From NCBI RefSeq assembly GCF_000385565.1, contig NC_021169.1, positions 620,001 through 684,000 of the forward strand: 64,000 bases of DNA, in the 5' to 3' direction. Of this stretch, positions 17,717 to 31,586 are shown in pieces. Position 1 is the stretch's first letter. Each line of letters starts with the position of its first letter. The notes below the pieces were generated by a model. The model saw only the letters and a list, made by a program, of their open reading frames with translations. It had not been told where the DNA came from and did no database searches. This stretch comes from Archaeoglobus sulfaticallidus PM70-1 (lineage in GTDB: Archaea; Halobacteriota; Archaeoglobi; Archaeoglobales; Archaeoglobaceae). The translations under genes and the position numbers were made by a program.

Positions 17717-19903
17717 TTAGGATAGGAAATCCTCTGGCTTCGGTATTTCGAGCTTCAGACCCTTTCTTTTCCTGACTTCCATCACGAAGGATTCAACCAT
17801 TCCCTGTGGGACCTCTTCGAATCCTGAAAGCTCTGTGCTCCATATAGCCTTTCCGGCAGTAGCAGATCTAATGTCTCCAGCAAATCCGAACATCTCCTTG
17901 ACTGGAGCCTTGGCAACGACAGTAACCATATCTCCTTCAGTCTTCATCTCCATGATCTGTCCTCTTCTGCCCTGAATTTCTCTGGAAACACTTCCGAGCA
18001 TGTCCTGCGGGACTGATATGAACACCTTCTGGTATGGTTCAAGCAGTGTTGGCTGGGCCTGCAGTATGGCAGCGAATATTGCCGATCTCACTGCAGGAAT
18101 AACCTGAGCGGGACCTCTGTGCACAGCATCCTCGTGGAGTTTACAGTCAACGAGCTTTACCTTGACACCCATAACAGGCTCTCTCGCCAGTGGGCCAGCC
18201 CTCATAGCCTCTCTGAATCCCTCAAGAATTAACTCCATTGTTTCGTTCAGATACTGGATACCCTTCGTCACGTCCGTGAAGATGTTTCCTTCGTAGTATT
18301 CCTGGATACCAGCAGCCTCCTCTTTTGTGAGTCCGAGCTCTTCGAGGATTCTCCTTCTCTCTTTCTTGTCCATTTTCATATCCACTTTGCCTTCCTTAAA
18401 CGCCTGAATGATCTCTGGTGGGAGCGGTTCAACAACGATGTAGAACCTGTTGTGCTTGTTGGGGCTCTTCCCCTCGACTGTTGGTGATGTGGCTGTTACG
18501 GTCTCTCTGAAAACTACTATTGGCGGTGATGTAACAACCTCGAGGTTCTTGTCTCTCCTTATCTTCTCGACGGTAACCTCGAGATGCAGCTCACCCATAC
18601 CGCTCAGCAGATGCTCTCCAGTCTCCTCATTGAGCGTAACCTGTAATGTCGGATCTTCCTTGGCTATAGCCCTAAGAACCTCGATCAGCTTTGGCAGATC
18701 TCTCGGGTTCTTTGCCTCAATAGCCATCGTAACCACAGGCTCACTGACATGCTTTATTGACTCGAATGGTATGAATCCTTCCTTGTTCGTGCAGGTTGAA
18801 CCAGCCACAGCATCCTTCAATCCAACAACAGCAACTATGTTTCCTGCTGGAATCTCTGGGACATCAACCCTCTTCGGACCCATGAAAAGACCAACATTCT
18901 GTATCCTGTTCTTGGCCTTTCTATCAACAACGAAAAGCTCCATTCCACTCTTTATCGTTCCGCTGAACAGCCTTCCAACGGCAATTTCACCGGCATGCGG
19001 ATCAGCGATTATCTTGGTTATCATTAATGCTACGGGCCCCTTGGGGTCGCATTTAATCATCGCTTTACCTTCTTCGCTCTCGATGTCTCCCTTCCAGATA
19101 ACCTTTATTCTGTCCTTCTGTGCCTGCAATGGATTTGGCAGATGTCTTACGACCATATCAAGCACTACAGTATGGAGTGGCGATTTTTTGGACAGTTCAT
19201 TAACCTTGCCCTCTTTGATGTATTCTGTGACTTCTTTAAATCCTATTCCAGTTTCTTTCATAGCGGGTACACTGACAGCCCACTTATACAGGGCTGAACC
19301 GAATGCGACGCTGCCTTTGGTTACATCCAGTCTCCACTCATCATATCTCTCTGGCTTCATAGCCTTGATCAGCTTGTTAACTTCATTTATTACATCGATG
19401 AGCCTCTTCTGCATCTCCTCCGGGCTGAGTTCAAGCTCCTTTATCAGCCTGTCAACCTTGTTGACGAAAAGAACGGGCTTTACATTCTCCCTCAACGCCT
19501 GTCTCAGGACGGTCTCTGTCTGGGGCATCACACCCTCAACAGCATCAACAACAACTATAGCACCATCAACAGCCCTCATCGCTCTTGTAACATCTCCTCC
19601 GAAGTCAACGTGCCCCGGAGTGTCGATCAGGTTGATGAGGTATTCCTCACCCTTGTAGTTGTGAACCATCGAGACATTTGCGGCGTTGATTGTTATACCT
19701 CTCTCCTGCTCCTGTTCGTCAAAGTCAAGGTAGAGCTGCCTTCCGGCAAGCTCTTCGCTTATCATCCCTGCTCCAGCAAGGAGGTTGTCACTCAGCGTCG
19801 TCTTACCGTGATCGATGTGAGCGACAATACCCATGTTCCTGATCTTCTCAGGCTTGTACATCAATTCCTGAATCTTATCAATCATTTTCTTTGCTCTCGC
19901 CAT
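17717..19903 (-). CDS. fusA: Translation elongation factor EF-2 (aEF2)
   Basis: From ATG 19903 (GGTGG 5 bp upstream) the protein is 728 residues, the normal archaeal length. It catalyses ribosomal translocation. G1 is AHIDHGKTT (near 28-36), G3 is DTPGHVD, G4 is [14 protein letters not shown] near 595-604 carries the His that becomes diphthamide. A GTG at 19912 could add three residues. It follows rps7 almost without a gap. Confidence 0.98.
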   Translation of the reverse strand: MARAKKMIDKIQELMYKPEKIRNMGIVAHIDHGKTTLSDNLLAGAGMISEELAGRQLYLDFDEQEQERGITINAANVSMVHNYKGEEYLINLIDTPGHVDFGGDVTRAMRAVDGAIVVVDAVEGVMPQTETVLRQALRENVKPVLFVNKVDRLIKELELSPEEMQKRLIDVINEVNKLIKAMKPERYDEWRLDVTKGSVAFGSALYKWAVSVPAMKETGIGFKEVTEYIKEGKVNELSKKSPLHTVVLDMVVRHLPNPLQAQKDRIKVIWKGDIESEEGKAMIKCDPKGPVALMITKIIADPHAGEIAVGRLFSGTIKSGMELFVVDRKAKNRIQNVGLFMGPKRVDVPEIPAGNIVAVVGLKDAVAGSTCTNKEGFIPFESIKHVSEPVVTMAIEAKNPRDLPKLIEVLRAIAKEDPTLQVTLNEETGEHLLSGMGELHLEVTVEKIRRDKNLEVVTSPPIVVFRETVTATSPTVEGKSPNKHNRFYIVVEPLPPEIIQAFKEGKVDMKMDKKERRRILEELGLTKEEAAGIQEYYEGNIFTDVTKGIQYLNETMELILEGFREAMRAGPLAREPVMGVKVKLVDCKLHEDAVHRGPAQVIPAVRSAIFAAILQAQPTLLEPYQKVFISVPQDMLGSVSREIQGRRGQIMEMKTEGDMVTVVAKAPVKEMFGFAGDIRSATAGKAIWSTELSGFEEVPQGMVESFVMEVRKRKGLKLEIPKPEDFLS

Positions 19904-19914
19904 GGCTACCACCG

Positions 19915-20499
19915 TTATCTTGCACTCTTAGCTACTCTCTCAATTTCTTCCTTCTTTGCTACAGCAAAACTCTTACTGTCGTTATTTGCTGCAGAAATAA
20001 TTTCATCAGCTAAGCATGCTTCTATACTCCTCTTGGATTTGAAGCTCGCTTTTCTGGCTCCCTCAGCTATGTTTCTCAGGGCTATGTCGAGCCTTCTGAG
20101 ACTTGAGGTATCAACTGACTTTGGAACAGCGATACCTCCATACTTCAGCCTGACTATCTCCTCTCTCGGGCCAGCATTAATCAAAGCATCAACCAACACT
20201 TGAAGAGGATTCTTTTTGGTCTTCTTTTCAATAATCTCAAAGGCGGATTTGACGATATTGTAAGCGAGGATCTTCTTACCTGTATTCTTCTCCTTTCTCA
20301 TGACTTTGTTTATTAGCCTCTCAACGATGAAGACTTTCCTCTTTCCGAACGGGATCTTGGAATGCCTTCCATGGGTGTGATAGACATACCTCGGCTCTAA
20401 TGAGATGTAGTTCTTCAGAGCTGGATCACTGATCTCAACCTCTTCGGGATCGTACTTTCCGAAAACGAGCAGTTCTTCTTTCGTAAACCCGTATGTCAT
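19915..20499 (-). CDS. rps7: Small-subunit ribosomal protein uS7
   Basis: The 194-residue protein has the archaeal N-terminal extension and the core motifs [16 protein letters not shown] and [20 protein letters not shown]. It binds the 3' major domain of 16S rRNA. It sits between rps12 (4-bp gap) and fusA, as in the str operons of all archaea and bacteria. Confidence 0.97.
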   Translation of the reverse strand: MTYGFTKEELLVFGKYDPEEVEISDPALKNYISLEPRYVYHTHGRHSKIPFGKRKVFIVERLINKVMRKEKNTGKKILAYNIVKSAFEIIEKKTKKNPLQVLVDALINAGPREEIVRLKYGGIAVPKSVDTSSLRRLDIALRNIAEGARKASFKSKRSIEACLADEIISAANNDSKSFAVAKKEEIERVAKSAR

Positions 20500-20503
20500 T
20501 TTT

Positions 20504-20932
20504 TCACCTCAGTGGTTTCTCTTTCCTGCCCTTCCACAACTCTTTGAGGGAAACATTGTTCACCTTGATGACCTTGTATCTGATTCCCGGGATGTCACCC
20601 ATACTCCTTCCCATTCGTCCGCCTATCTTTTCCACCACTACTTCATCGTGCTCATCGATGAAGTTTATCGAGCCATCTCCCGGCGTGAATGCTGAGATCT
20701 GCTTACCGTTCTTTATCAGCTGAACCCTCACGGCCTTTCTGATACCTGAGTTTGGCTGTCTTGCCTCAACTCCAAGCTTCTCCAGCACTATGCCCCTAGC
20801 CATCGGTGCACCCTCTAAGGGATCAGATTTCACATTCAGCCTGAGCACTCTCCTTACATACCTTTTATCGCTCCACCTGAACTTCTTCTTTTGCTCAATA
20901 AGCTTCTTCCCTGCGAACAAGCCTCTACCCAT
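20504..20932 (-). CDS. rps12: Small-subunit ribosomal protein uS12
   Basis: The 142-residue decoding-centre protein contains [20 protein letters not shown] (the PNS loop) and [17 protein letters not shown]. It lies directly downstream of the nusA-like gene (13-bp gap) and upstream of rps7. Confidence 0.97.
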   Translation of the reverse strand: MGRGLFAGKKLIEQKKKFRWSDKRYVRRVLRLNVKSDPLEGAPMARGIVLEKLGVEARQPNSGIRKAVRVQLIKNGKQISAFTPGDGSINFIDEHDEVVVEKIGGRMGRSMGDIPGIRYKVIKVNNVSLKELWKGRKEKPLR

Positions 20933-20945
20933 ATTCGATCACCTG

Positions 20946-21365
20946 CTACTTCACAATTATACTCTCAATATTGTGATGTCTTTTGGCAAGTTCCTTTGCC
21001 TTATTTATGTTTTTACCTCCCTTCCCGATCACAAGCCCCTTGAGCTGGGGGTTCACATTTATTATTGCGATCTTTTTATCATCCTTTTCTTGTATCTTCA
21101 CCGTGATATTGATCGGTTTAAAAATGTTTACTATGAATTCAACTGGATCATCGGAATACTCTACAACTTCTATTTTCTTTCCTATGATTTCTCTTGTTCT
21201 CTCTATATTTATTCCGCCCTTTCCGATTGCAGTGCCCATATCTCCTTTCTTTACAACAAAAACGACCTTATCTTCCTGAACCAGACAATCTTTAACACTC
21301 GCACCCGTTAAGCTCTCAAAAAGGGTTAAAAACCTTATGCTTTCAGTGGATAATTTGAGTCCCAT
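20946..21365 (-). CDS. nusA: NusA-like protein (archaeal, two KH domains)
   Basis: The 139-residue protein consists of two KH domains with the loops GKGGINIERTREII (about 64-77) and GKGGKNINKAKELA (near 113-126). It lacks the N-terminal RNA-polymerase-binding and S1 domains of bacterial NusA. Its place between rpl30e and rps12 is conserved in euryarchaea, which suggests a role in transcription termination or antitermination, not shown by the sequence itself. Confidence 0.93.
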   Translation of the reverse strand: MGLKLSTESIRFLTLFESLTGASVKDCLVQEDKVVFVVKKGDMGTAIGKGGINIERTREIIGKKIEVVEYSDDPVEFIVNIFKPINITVKIQEKDDKKIAIINVNPQLKGLVIGKGGKNINKAKELAKRHHNIESIIVK

Positions 21366-21422
21366 TCTCTCATCCTCTTTTAATCGTTAATCAAATTTCA
21401 AGCATCTCAAACAAAACAAAAA

Positions 21423-21710
21423 TTAGATTATGTTGAGAATCTCTGATTCTCCTGGCTCTATTATTGCAAGCATTGAAACGCTGAACGGCTTTCCACATGT
21501 GGCTCCGAGATCAATATTTGTGCCGTTGTAGGTGATCACCGGAATCTCAAACTGCTTCAATTTCTCAGCAATCTCTTCCGGGCAGTTGTTTGCCATTATC
21601 ACGAGCTTTGCATCACCCTTTTTCAGAGCCTTGATCGTTCTTTTCGATCCCAAATACACTTTTCCTGTGTTTAAAGCTCTTCTCAAAGCCTTATCCACAT
21701 CGATCTTCAT
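21423..21710 (-). CDS. rpl30e: Large-subunit ribosomal protein eL30
   Basis: The 95-residue protein has the L7Ae/L30e fold signature: GSKRTIKALKKGDAKLVIMA and YNGTNIDLGATCGKPFSVS. eL30 members bind kink-turn RNA. It lies between rpoA2 and nusA (16 and 57 bp), as in other archaea. Confidence 0.95.
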   Translation of the reverse strand: MKIDVDKALRRALNTGKVYLGSKRTIKALKKGDAKLVIMANNCPEEIAEKLKQFEIPVITYNGTNIDLGATCGKPFSVSMLAIIEPGESEILNII

Positions 21711-21726
21711 TTTTCATCCCTCCGAC

Positions 21727-25499
<3,773 letters not shown>

Positions 25500-25538
25500 A
25501 ACCACACCTCTTAACACATCTTATGTCTTATTCTCCCT

Positions 25539-27350
25539 TTATGCCTTATCTCCCAGAACAAGCCTTGGAGCAATCATCATTGACTTGAGCTCATCAAGCA
25601 GAAGCTTGAATGCATAGCTCATCTCGACCTTGTGTATGTTGCTGTCATCATCGCAGACATAGCAGTACGCGCTACGCTTTCTGTAGTCGTAGGTTGCCAC
25701 ATGTCCACAGTTTCCGCAGACATAGACCTCAACCTTGTCGGATTCCTCGAGCAGCCTGTCTTTCAGCAGTATCGCTGCACCATGTCCTATCAGAACATCC
25801 CTTTCCATCTCTCCAAACCTCAGACCACCCTTTCTGGCTCTCCCCTCTGTTGGCTGTCTCGTCAGCACCTGAACCGGGCCTCTGCTTCTCGCGTGTATCT
25901 TGCTCGAAGCCATGTGGTAGAGCTTCTGGTAGTATATAACACCAACGAATATGTCCGCGGTGAACTTCTTGCCTGTGATGCCGTCGTACATGACTTCCTT
26001 GCATGTATGTGTAAAGCCATACTTCTTCAGTGCTGCTCTCAGATCTTTCTCCTTCTCTCCGTAGAATATGGTCGCATCAACCCTCCTACCCTCTAAGGAT
26101 CCGACCTTACCTCCAATCATCTCAAGCACATGTCCTACAGTCATTCTTGATGGAATAGCATGCGGGTTGATTATCATGTCAGGAACTATTCCGCTCTCCG
26201 TAAACGGCATATCTTCTTCAGGAACTATTAAACCGATAACTCCCTTCTGTCCGTGGCGTGAAGCGAATTTGTCTCCAAGCTCTGGGATTCTGAGGTCTCT
26301 AACTCTAACCTTCGCCAGCTTCGATCCACTCTCCGACTGGGCGAGGAACACTCTATCAACGATTCCCTTCTCGTTACTCCTCATCGTGATCGAGGTCTCC
26401 CTTCTCTTCTGAGGAGATATACCTAGCTCTGTTGGCTCCTCCAGGAATCTCGGTGGTGAGGTTTTGCCTATCAGAACATCATCCGGGCCAACTTCTGTTT
26501 CAGGAAAAACGAGTCCATCCTCATCAAGGTGAGCATAAGCCTCGGCACCTCTAAAGCCCGAGATATCTGCTCCGGGAATCTCGAACTTGTCCTCCTGCCC
26601 ACCAGGATACCTCATCTCCTCAGTCTCATAGGTTCTGAAGAAGTGGCTCCTTCCAAGTCCCCTCTCTATGCTTGCCTTGTTGAAGATCAGAGCATCCTCG
26701 ATGTTGTATCCCTCGTAGCTGATAACGGCAACTACAAAGTTCTGGCCTGCAGGCCTCTCATCGAACTTTATCTCTGATTGTGTATCAGTTCTGACTATGG
26801 GTATCTGCGGGTAGTGAAGCAGGTGACCTCTGGTGTCAGCCCTCCAGTGAAGATTGGAGTAGGGTATGCCGAGGCTCTGCTTTATCATCGCAGCACCCAT
26901 CGTGTTTCTTGGTGATGCATTGTGCTCCGGGTATGGGATCGATCCGGTACAGATTCCAACAATCAAAGCCGGATCGAGCTCCAAATGTGTGTGTTCAGGG
27001 GTTAACTCTTCTTCGTTAACAGCGATATATGCGTTCTCCTCTTCTTCAGCATCCAGATACTCTATAACACCAATGCTGACAAGATCCTCGAAGCTAATCT
27101 CTCCCCTCTTCAGAAGTTCGATGTGCTCTTCCTTGACTGCCGGTTCGCCATTTCTCACAACTATCAGCGGTCTTCTCGCTCTTCCAGCATCCGTATTTAT
27201 CCTAACCTCGTTGGAGTCGGCATAATATACGACATTAACCTGAGTTGATATCTTTCCAGCCCTCCTCAATCTTCTTATATGTTCGGCAAGCTTTTTGCCA
27301 TCCTCATGAAATCCTATCAGGGCTCCATTTACATACACTCTCGATTTCAT
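25539..27350 (-). CDS. rpoB1: DNA-directed RNA polymerase subunit B'
   Basis: The 603-residue protein is the C-terminal part of the second-largest subunit: hybrid-binding and wall domains with [33 protein letters not shown] (near 355-367) and a C-terminal zinc site [16 protein letters not shown] with YCYVC. The split into B'' and B' occurs in Archaeoglobales and most methanogens. AAGGTGAT lies before the ATG. Confidence 0.97.
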   Translation of the reverse strand: MKSRVYVNGALIGFHEDGKKLAEHIRRLRRAGKISTQVNVVYYADSNEVRINTDAGRARRPLIVVRNGEPAVKEEHIELLKRGEISFEDLVSIGVIEYLDAEEEENAYIAVNEEELTPEHTHLELDPALIVGICTGSIPYPEHNASPRNTMGAAMIKQSLGIPYSNLHWRADTRGHLLHYPQIPIVRTDTQSEIKFDERPAGQNFVVAVISYEGYNIEDALIFNKASIERGLGRSHFFRTYETEEMRYPGGQEDKFEIPGADISGFRGAEAYAHLDEDGLVFPETEVGPDDVLIGKTSPPRFLEEPTELGISPQKRRETSITMRSNEKGIVDRVFLAQSESGSKLAKVRVRDLRIPELGDKFASRHGQKGVIGLIVPEEDMPFTESGIVPDMIINPHAIPSRMTVGHVLEMIGGKVGSLEGRRVDATIFYGEKEKDLRAALKKYGFTHTCKEVMYDGITGKKFTADIFVGVIYYQKLYHMASSKIHARSRGPVQVLTRQPTEGRARKGGLRFGEMERDVLIGHGAAILLKDRLLEESDKVEVYVCGNCGHVATYDYRKRSAYCYVCDDDSNIHKVEMSYAFKLLLDELKSMMIAPRLVLGDKA

Positions 27351-27379
27351 AAAATCACCTTGATATGATCAAATTATGA

Positions 27380-28909
27380 TCAAACCCTCCTTATTGGTTC
27401 AACACCAAGCTCGTACAGCGTGCTTATAACTTCTTTCTCATCGGTTCCGACGCTAACCTCAGCATACTGGGCGAAGTTCTTAACCAGTCCACAGTTTGGA
27501 CCTTCTGGTGTCTCGCTTGGACAGATCCTTCCCCACTGGGTTGGATGCAGATCTCTTGCCTCGAAGTGGGGTTGCGATCTCGAAAGCGGAGATATGACCC
27601 TCCTCAGGTGTGAGATGATTGAGAGATAGTTGTGACGGTCTATGAGCTGTGAAACACCCGTCCTTCCTCTAACCCAGTTACCTGTGGCCATTGGATGCAT
27701 TATCCTGTCTGTGAGCACATCACTTCTCACTGCAGTGCTCATTTTGAGCGGTCTCCCCCTGACTTTAGCCCTCTCAAGCTGATACTTGACATCCTTTATT
27801 AGCCTCAAAAATGCAACTCTGAATATCTCTTCCATCAAATCTCCTGCGAGCTTGAGCCTCTTGTTGGCGTAGTGGTCTTTGTCGTCCTCTCTTCTCAAGC
27901 CCAATGCCAGCTCAAGCACAGCTTCAGCCATCCTTGCGAGGAAGAAGGCTTTAGCTCTCCTGCTCTCTGGAGTTGTGCCCAGATGGGGCAGGAAGTACTG
28001 GTCTATCACCTGATTTGCCCTGTTTATCTTGTACTCTTTGCTCTGTCCTGGAGCTACCTTCTTTCCAATGAGCTCTATCGCCTGCTCCTGAGTTTCAACT
28101 TCGGCATCCTCAAGGTTCTCGAGCAAGAACTTCATTATCTCGGGATCCTCACTTACCATCGTGACTATTTCCTGATCTGTTTCAACACCCAGAGCCCTCA
28201 TCATAGTTACAAACGGAATTGTCTTTGGAAGCTGAGGGAAGGAAACCTCCAGAATATCTCCCTTGCTCCTTTCCACAACAACAAGAGCCCTGTATCCAGA
28301 CCTCTGGCTGAATACCTTTGCTATCTCAATACTCTCTCCATATCTCTCCTCTTTTTCAAGCAAAATCTTGTTGGGAGCGAGATCTTCGAGGGTCATTAAA
28401 GCCCTCTCACTCCCGTTGATTATGAAGTAGCCACCGGGATCGAGAGTATCCTCACCAAGAAGTGTTAATTTCTCCTCATAGGTTGATAGAATCGGATATC
28501 TCAGCTTCTCAAGAGCCTCGTCGATGTTGTCCGGGTGTAAATTACACTTCTCGGACTTTACCATTATCGGCATCATTCCGATTGTTACAACCTCTTCGTC
28601 AAGCTCCCTGCCCTCGTCGATAACCTGTGTTATCAGCTGTATTTTCGCTGCATAGGTTAAATTCCTCAATCGAGCGGTTGATGGAACTAATGGAGGTTCT
28701 GAACCATCAGCTTCCCTTATTATTGGTTTATCCACCCAGATCTTGCCCAGTTTTACATATGTATCTGGGATATCAAGTTCGATAATCCTCTGTTCATCTA
28801 TCACTCTCTGCAAACCCTCTTCGATAAATCGGTTGAATGAGTCTATCTGATGTTTTACAAGCCTCTCATGGGTGAAATAAGCCCTTGCAAGAACTCTTCT
28901 TTCTAACAT
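27380..28909 (-). CDS. rpoB2: DNA-directed RNA polymerase subunit B''
   Basis: The 509-residue N-terminal part of the second-largest subunit comprises the protrusion, lobe and fork. HPTQWGRICPSETPEGPNCG near the end is the fork-loop signature shared with bacterial beta. ATG 28909 is preferred; GAGGTG lies 5 bp before it. It follows rpoH after about 120 bp and precedes rpoB1 by 29 bp. Confidence 0.97.
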   Translation of the reverse strand: MLERRVLARAYFTHERLVKHQIDSFNRFIEEGLQRVIDEQRIIELDIPDTYVKLGKIWVDKPIIREADGSEPPLVPSTARLRNLTYAAKIQLITQVIDEGRELDEEVVTIGMMPIMVKSEKCNLHPDNIDEALEKLRYPILSTYEEKLTLLGEDTLDPGGYFIINGSERALMTLEDLAPNKILLEKEERYGESIEIAKVFSQRSGYRALVVVERSKGDILEVSFPQLPKTIPFVTMMRALGVETDQEIVTMVSEDPEIMKFLLENLEDAEVETQEQAIELIGKKVAPGQSKEYKINRANQVIDQYFLPHLGTTPESRRAKAFFLARMAEAVLELALGLRREDDKDHYANKRLKLAGDLMEEIFRVAFLRLIKDVKYQLERAKVRGRPLKMSTAVRSDVLTDRIMHPMATGNWVRGRTGVSQLIDRHNYLSIISHLRRVISPLSRSQPHFEARDLHPTQWGRICPSETPEGPNCGLVKNFAQYAEVSVGTDEKEVISTLYELGVEPIRRV

Positions 28910-29033
28910 CACAACACCTCTTCAAATTTTATAATTCCACAAGCACAGCTAAGCATGAAAAAATCAGTCGAGTTTCCACACTTCCGAAATCCGGATTTTT
29001 TAAACATTATCCAATCTTGGTTCAGCCTTAAGC

Positions 29034-29276
29034 CTAGACCACAAGCCTGTATGCTATTGACTTGCCCGCCGTGGGACTTTCCCTTTCTACTCTCACAATA
29101 TCCCCAACTTTTGCCCCAATTTCCTGTGCTATCGGATCGGTAACCTTGATTTTCGGTAACTGCTCTTTCTCTATATTCAGTATCTTGAGAATCTTTTCTG
29201 CCTCTTCTTTTGATAGCACTTCATGTTTTGGAACGAGTATGTGATCCTGCAGACTGATCTTGGTCATATTAATCAC
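29034..29276 (-). CDS. rpoH: DNA-directed RNA polymerase subunit H
   Basis: The 80-residue homologue of the C-terminal domain of eukaryotic Rpb5 shows HILVPKHEVLSKEEAEKIL, PKIKVTDPIAQEIGAKVGD and the terminal SIAYRLVV. It heads the protein-coding part of the polymerase operon. Only 22 bp separate its ATG from the 3' end of tRNA-Lys, too short for a separate promoter. Confidence 0.96.
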   Translation of the reverse strand: MINMTKISLQDHILVPKHEVLSKEEAEKILKILNIEKEQLPKIKVTDPIAQEIGAKVGDIVRVERESPTAGKSIAYRLVV

Positions 29277-29298
29277 TCCCTTGATAAGTTGAAAGGAG

Positions 29299-29372
29299 CG
29301 GGCTCGACGGGATTTGAACCCGCGACCAACGGGTTAAAAGCCCGTTGCTCTGCCTGGCTGAGCTACGAGCCC
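29299..29372 (-). tRNA. tRNA-Lys (anticodon TTT)
   Basis: The 74-nt cloverleaf on the minus strand pairs acceptor GGGCTCG with CGAGCCC, followed by discriminator G. The anticodon stem is ACGGG/CCCGT around loop CTTTTAA, and the T loop is TTCAAAT. There is no intron and CCA is not encoded. It lies 22 bp upstream of rpoH on the same strand. Confidence 0.96.
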
Positions 29373-29405
29373 ATTCTCTTCAAGGCTCTCTAAGCAGAGA
29401 TACAC

Positions 29406-29425
29406 TGAATATAAATCTTTTTCCG
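29406..29425 (-). promoter_or_regulatory. Promoter of tRNA-Lys and probably the rpo operon
   Basis: On the minus strand AAAAAGATTTATATTC gives a purine-rich BRE and a TATA box centred near 29413, about 40 bp before the tRNA-Lys 5' end. No other TATA box can fit between the tRNA and rpoH. Confidence 0.6.
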
Positions 29426-29497
29426 TAATGCATTTTGTTGTCATCGGTTTTTAAATTTTGTTCTTGCCTGTGGTGGTTGTGATATACAGTATCATAT

Positions 29498-29902
29498 TTA
29501 TGACTTTGTTGCGATTATTTTCTTCGCGAAGATTCTCTCTATCCTGGAGATTCCATCAAGAAACGCATCCTCTGTCTCCAGAACTTCTATCTCGCAATTC
29601 TCCATTACTATTGCTTTTCTGGCTTTAACATAATCTCCTTTACATCTGTTCTGGATTATTATCTCATCTGAAGTGATGTCTTTGAACTCTGTATTTGCAC
29701 CGATCACGGCTTTTTCACATGTTACACTATTCAAAAAGGAAGACTTCCCGACGATCAATTCTCTGCACTCTATTTTTCCCCATATGATCGAATTTGCACC
29801 AACGATAACTTTCCCATCTACCTTTATGTTTTTGTCTATGAAAGCGTCCTTCCTTACAACTACGAGGTTTTTATTCGGGTCATACATAACCTTCGCGTTC
29901 AT
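29498..29902 (-). CDS. Beta-helix (bactofilin-like) protein of unknown function
   Basis: The 134-residue protein is made of short repeating strands of about 17-20 residues, each with a pattern such as I-x-V-D-G-K-V-I-V-G-A-N and E-L-I-V-G-K-S-S-F, interspersed with Cys and Asn turns. This suggests a small right-handed beta-helix like polymer-forming bactofilins or the capping parts of acyltransferases, though true hexapeptide periodicity is not clear. Its start overlaps the PUA-protein stop by 4 bp, so the two are translationally coupled. Confidence 0.6.
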   Translation of the reverse strand: MNAKVMYDPNKNLVVVRKDAFIDKNIKVDGKVIVGANSIIWGKIECRELIVGKSSFLNSVTCEKAVIGANTEFKDITSDEIIIQNRCKGDYVKARKAIVMENCEIEVLETEDAFLDGISRIERIFAKKIIATKS

Positions 29903-30414
29903 ACCTGATCGAGGTATTTTTTAACACCAGCCCTCACATTAACGGCTATTCCTCTATTAAATAACATCATTTCCGAAGCACACAAAACTGCCTTTCCGGT
30001 AGCCAGCAGGTTATCATCCTCATCCACAACCACAACCTCATCTCCAGCTCTCAAATTTTCATCAACATCAACGACATGCTTGGCAAACACATTCTTTCCA
30101 TCTGCTATGAATTCCGATACCTCATTCGTTACAACCACCCTGTTTCTTGGATATTCGAAGAAGTCCTTTATGCGTTTGGCACCTTCAATGCTGAGACTGA
30201 ACCATCCGGATGATGCTTTGAGCGTTGCTATTCTAATTCCTTTATCTGTTATCTGTCTGATCCTTCCAGTCTTTGGTGAGACTATGAACTTGCAGGTATC
30301 CGGAAAAAGGACTTTGCCAGCCCCTCTGCCGAACTGGTAGTCTGCCATCCATCTAATTTTCCTGAACTTCTCCTCACGGGGTAAAAATTCTGGAGTTTCG
30401 GGCTTTCTCGACAT
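29899..30414 (-). CDS. PUA-domain protein (TGT-associated PUA type, COG1370-like)
   Basis: From ATG 30414 the protein has 171 residues. The N-terminal half (EKFRKIRWMADYQFGRGAG) resembles the domain that precedes PUA in archaeosine tRNA-guanine transglycosylase. The C-terminal PUA domain shows VFAKHVVDVDENLRAGDEVV and the LATGKAVLCASEMM strand-turn. PUA domains bind structured RNA, so tRNA or rRNA binding is likely, but no catalytic motif is present. A TATA-like box (AAATATATTTT) about 25 bp upstream suggests a leaderless mRNA. Confidence 0.75.
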   Translation of the reverse strand: MSRKPETPEFLPREEKFRKIRWMADYQFGRGAGKVLFPDTCKFIVSPKTGRIRQITDKGIRIATLKASSGWFSLSIEGAKRIKDFFEYPRNRVVVTNEVSEFIADGKNVFAKHVVDVDENLRAGDEVVVVDEDDNLLATGKAVLCASEMMLFNRGIAVNVRAGVKKYLDQV

Positions 30415-30465
30415 CTGACTTAATTGACAAATCAAAAATATATTTGCTTTTCGCTGAACATCTCG

Positions 30466-31494
30466 CTAAACTCTGAAAATCCTGTAGTTTGATGCTTTCT
30501 TGAGCCTGTTCATGACAGCTAAACCCAACCCTTTCTCCTCTACCCCTTCTGCAATGATCAAATCAATCCCTCTCCTGTCAAGCTCCCTCAAGGCTGAAAA
30601 GAGGTTTCTGGCAACCTCCTCAACACTCCTGCCGATCTCAACGATCTCAACATCTATATCCTTATATGGTTCAGAATCTGAAACGACAAGCCCAATTTTC
30701 TTATTCGATTTATCAATTAGCTGTCCGGCAGTCTTGATTATTTTGGATACGACATCCTCCCTCTTGCCATAGATGACGATAAGCTCTGCAGAAGGAGCGT
30801 AATGCCTGTACTTCATTCCCGGGGATCTCGGTATTCCCTCATCGAGTTCCGGGATTTTAATATCCACAACCTTTTCAAGCTCTTCAACGCTTAGCCCACC
30901 CGGGCGGAGGAGCTCTACTGGATAGACGGTTGTGTCCACAACCGTCGATTCCAGACCTATGTTCGTTGGTCCACCATCGAGAATTGCATCTATCCTTCCA
31001 TATAGGTCTTCGATCACATGTTCTGCTTTTGTCGGGCTGGGCTTTCCGGCAAGATTTGCTGAAGGAGCAGAAATGGGAACCTCACTAAGCTCGATCAGCT
31101 TTAAGGCTACCTTGTTGTCGGGCATTCTTATTGCAACCGTATCAAGCCCGGCTGTAACCTCTTGCGGTATGCATTCCTTCTTTTTAACAACCACCGTCAG
31201 TGGGCCGGGAAAGAATCTTTTGATCAGTTTCTCAGCAACATCGTTTAGCTCGGCAATGTCTTCTATCATATCCTTATTGCAGACATGGACTATGAGCGGG
31301 TTATCTGCTGGCCTCTCCTTAGCCTTATATATTCCGAGAACAGCCTTTCTGTCAAGGGCATTGGCTCCCAGTCCGTAAACGGTTTCGGTTGGAAAGGCAA
31401 CCAGCCCGCCGTTCTTGATAATCTCCGCTCCCGCCATTATCCTGTCTTCCTCTGGATTCTCCGGGTTCACTTTGATGATTCTCGTTTTTTTCAT
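30466..31494 (-). CDS. Threonylcarbamoyl-AMP synthase (Sua5/YrdC family)
   Basis: The 342-residue protein makes threonylcarbamoyl-AMP from Thr, bicarbonate and ATP for t6A37 modification of ANN-decoding tRNAs. The YrdC domain covers about 15-205, with GGLVAFPTETVYGLGANALD near 29-48, the K-R-P-x-x-x-P loop (KERPADNPLIVH) and SAPSANLAGKPSPT. The Sua5 C-terminal domain follows at about 225-342 after the linker PRSPGMKYRHYAP. Both domains make it Sua5 type rather than TsaC type. Confidence 0.92.
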   Translation of the reverse strand: MKKTRIIKVNPENPEEDRIMAGAEIIKNGGLVAFPTETVYGLGANALDRKAVLGIYKAKERPADNPLIVHVCNKDMIEDIAELNDVAEKLIKRFFPGPLTVVVKKKECIPQEVTAGLDTVAIRMPDNKVALKLIELSEVPISAPSANLAGKPSPTKAEHVIEDLYGRIDAILDGGPTNIGLESTVVDTTVYPVELLRPGGLSVEELEKVVDIKIPELDEGIPRSPGMKYRHYAPSAELIVIYGKREDVVSKIIKTAGQLIDKSNKKIGLVVSDSEPYKDIDVEIVEIGRSVEEVARNLFSALRELDRRGIDLIIAEGVEEKGLGLAVMNRLKKASNYRIFRV

Positions 31495-31586
31495 CTTACA
31501 CCGAATCGACTGGAGGATTTTTGAAGGTTGTGGATTTTAGGTTACTGGCAGATAGTTCTTTATACAATCTTCTATACTTTTTTAGC

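Noticed and set aside
18450-19658. 402-codon open frame antisense to fusA
   Set aside because: It is the shadow of the EF-2 coding sequence on the other strand; its residues follow the GC pattern of the real frame and match no family. EF-2 itself is unmistakable.
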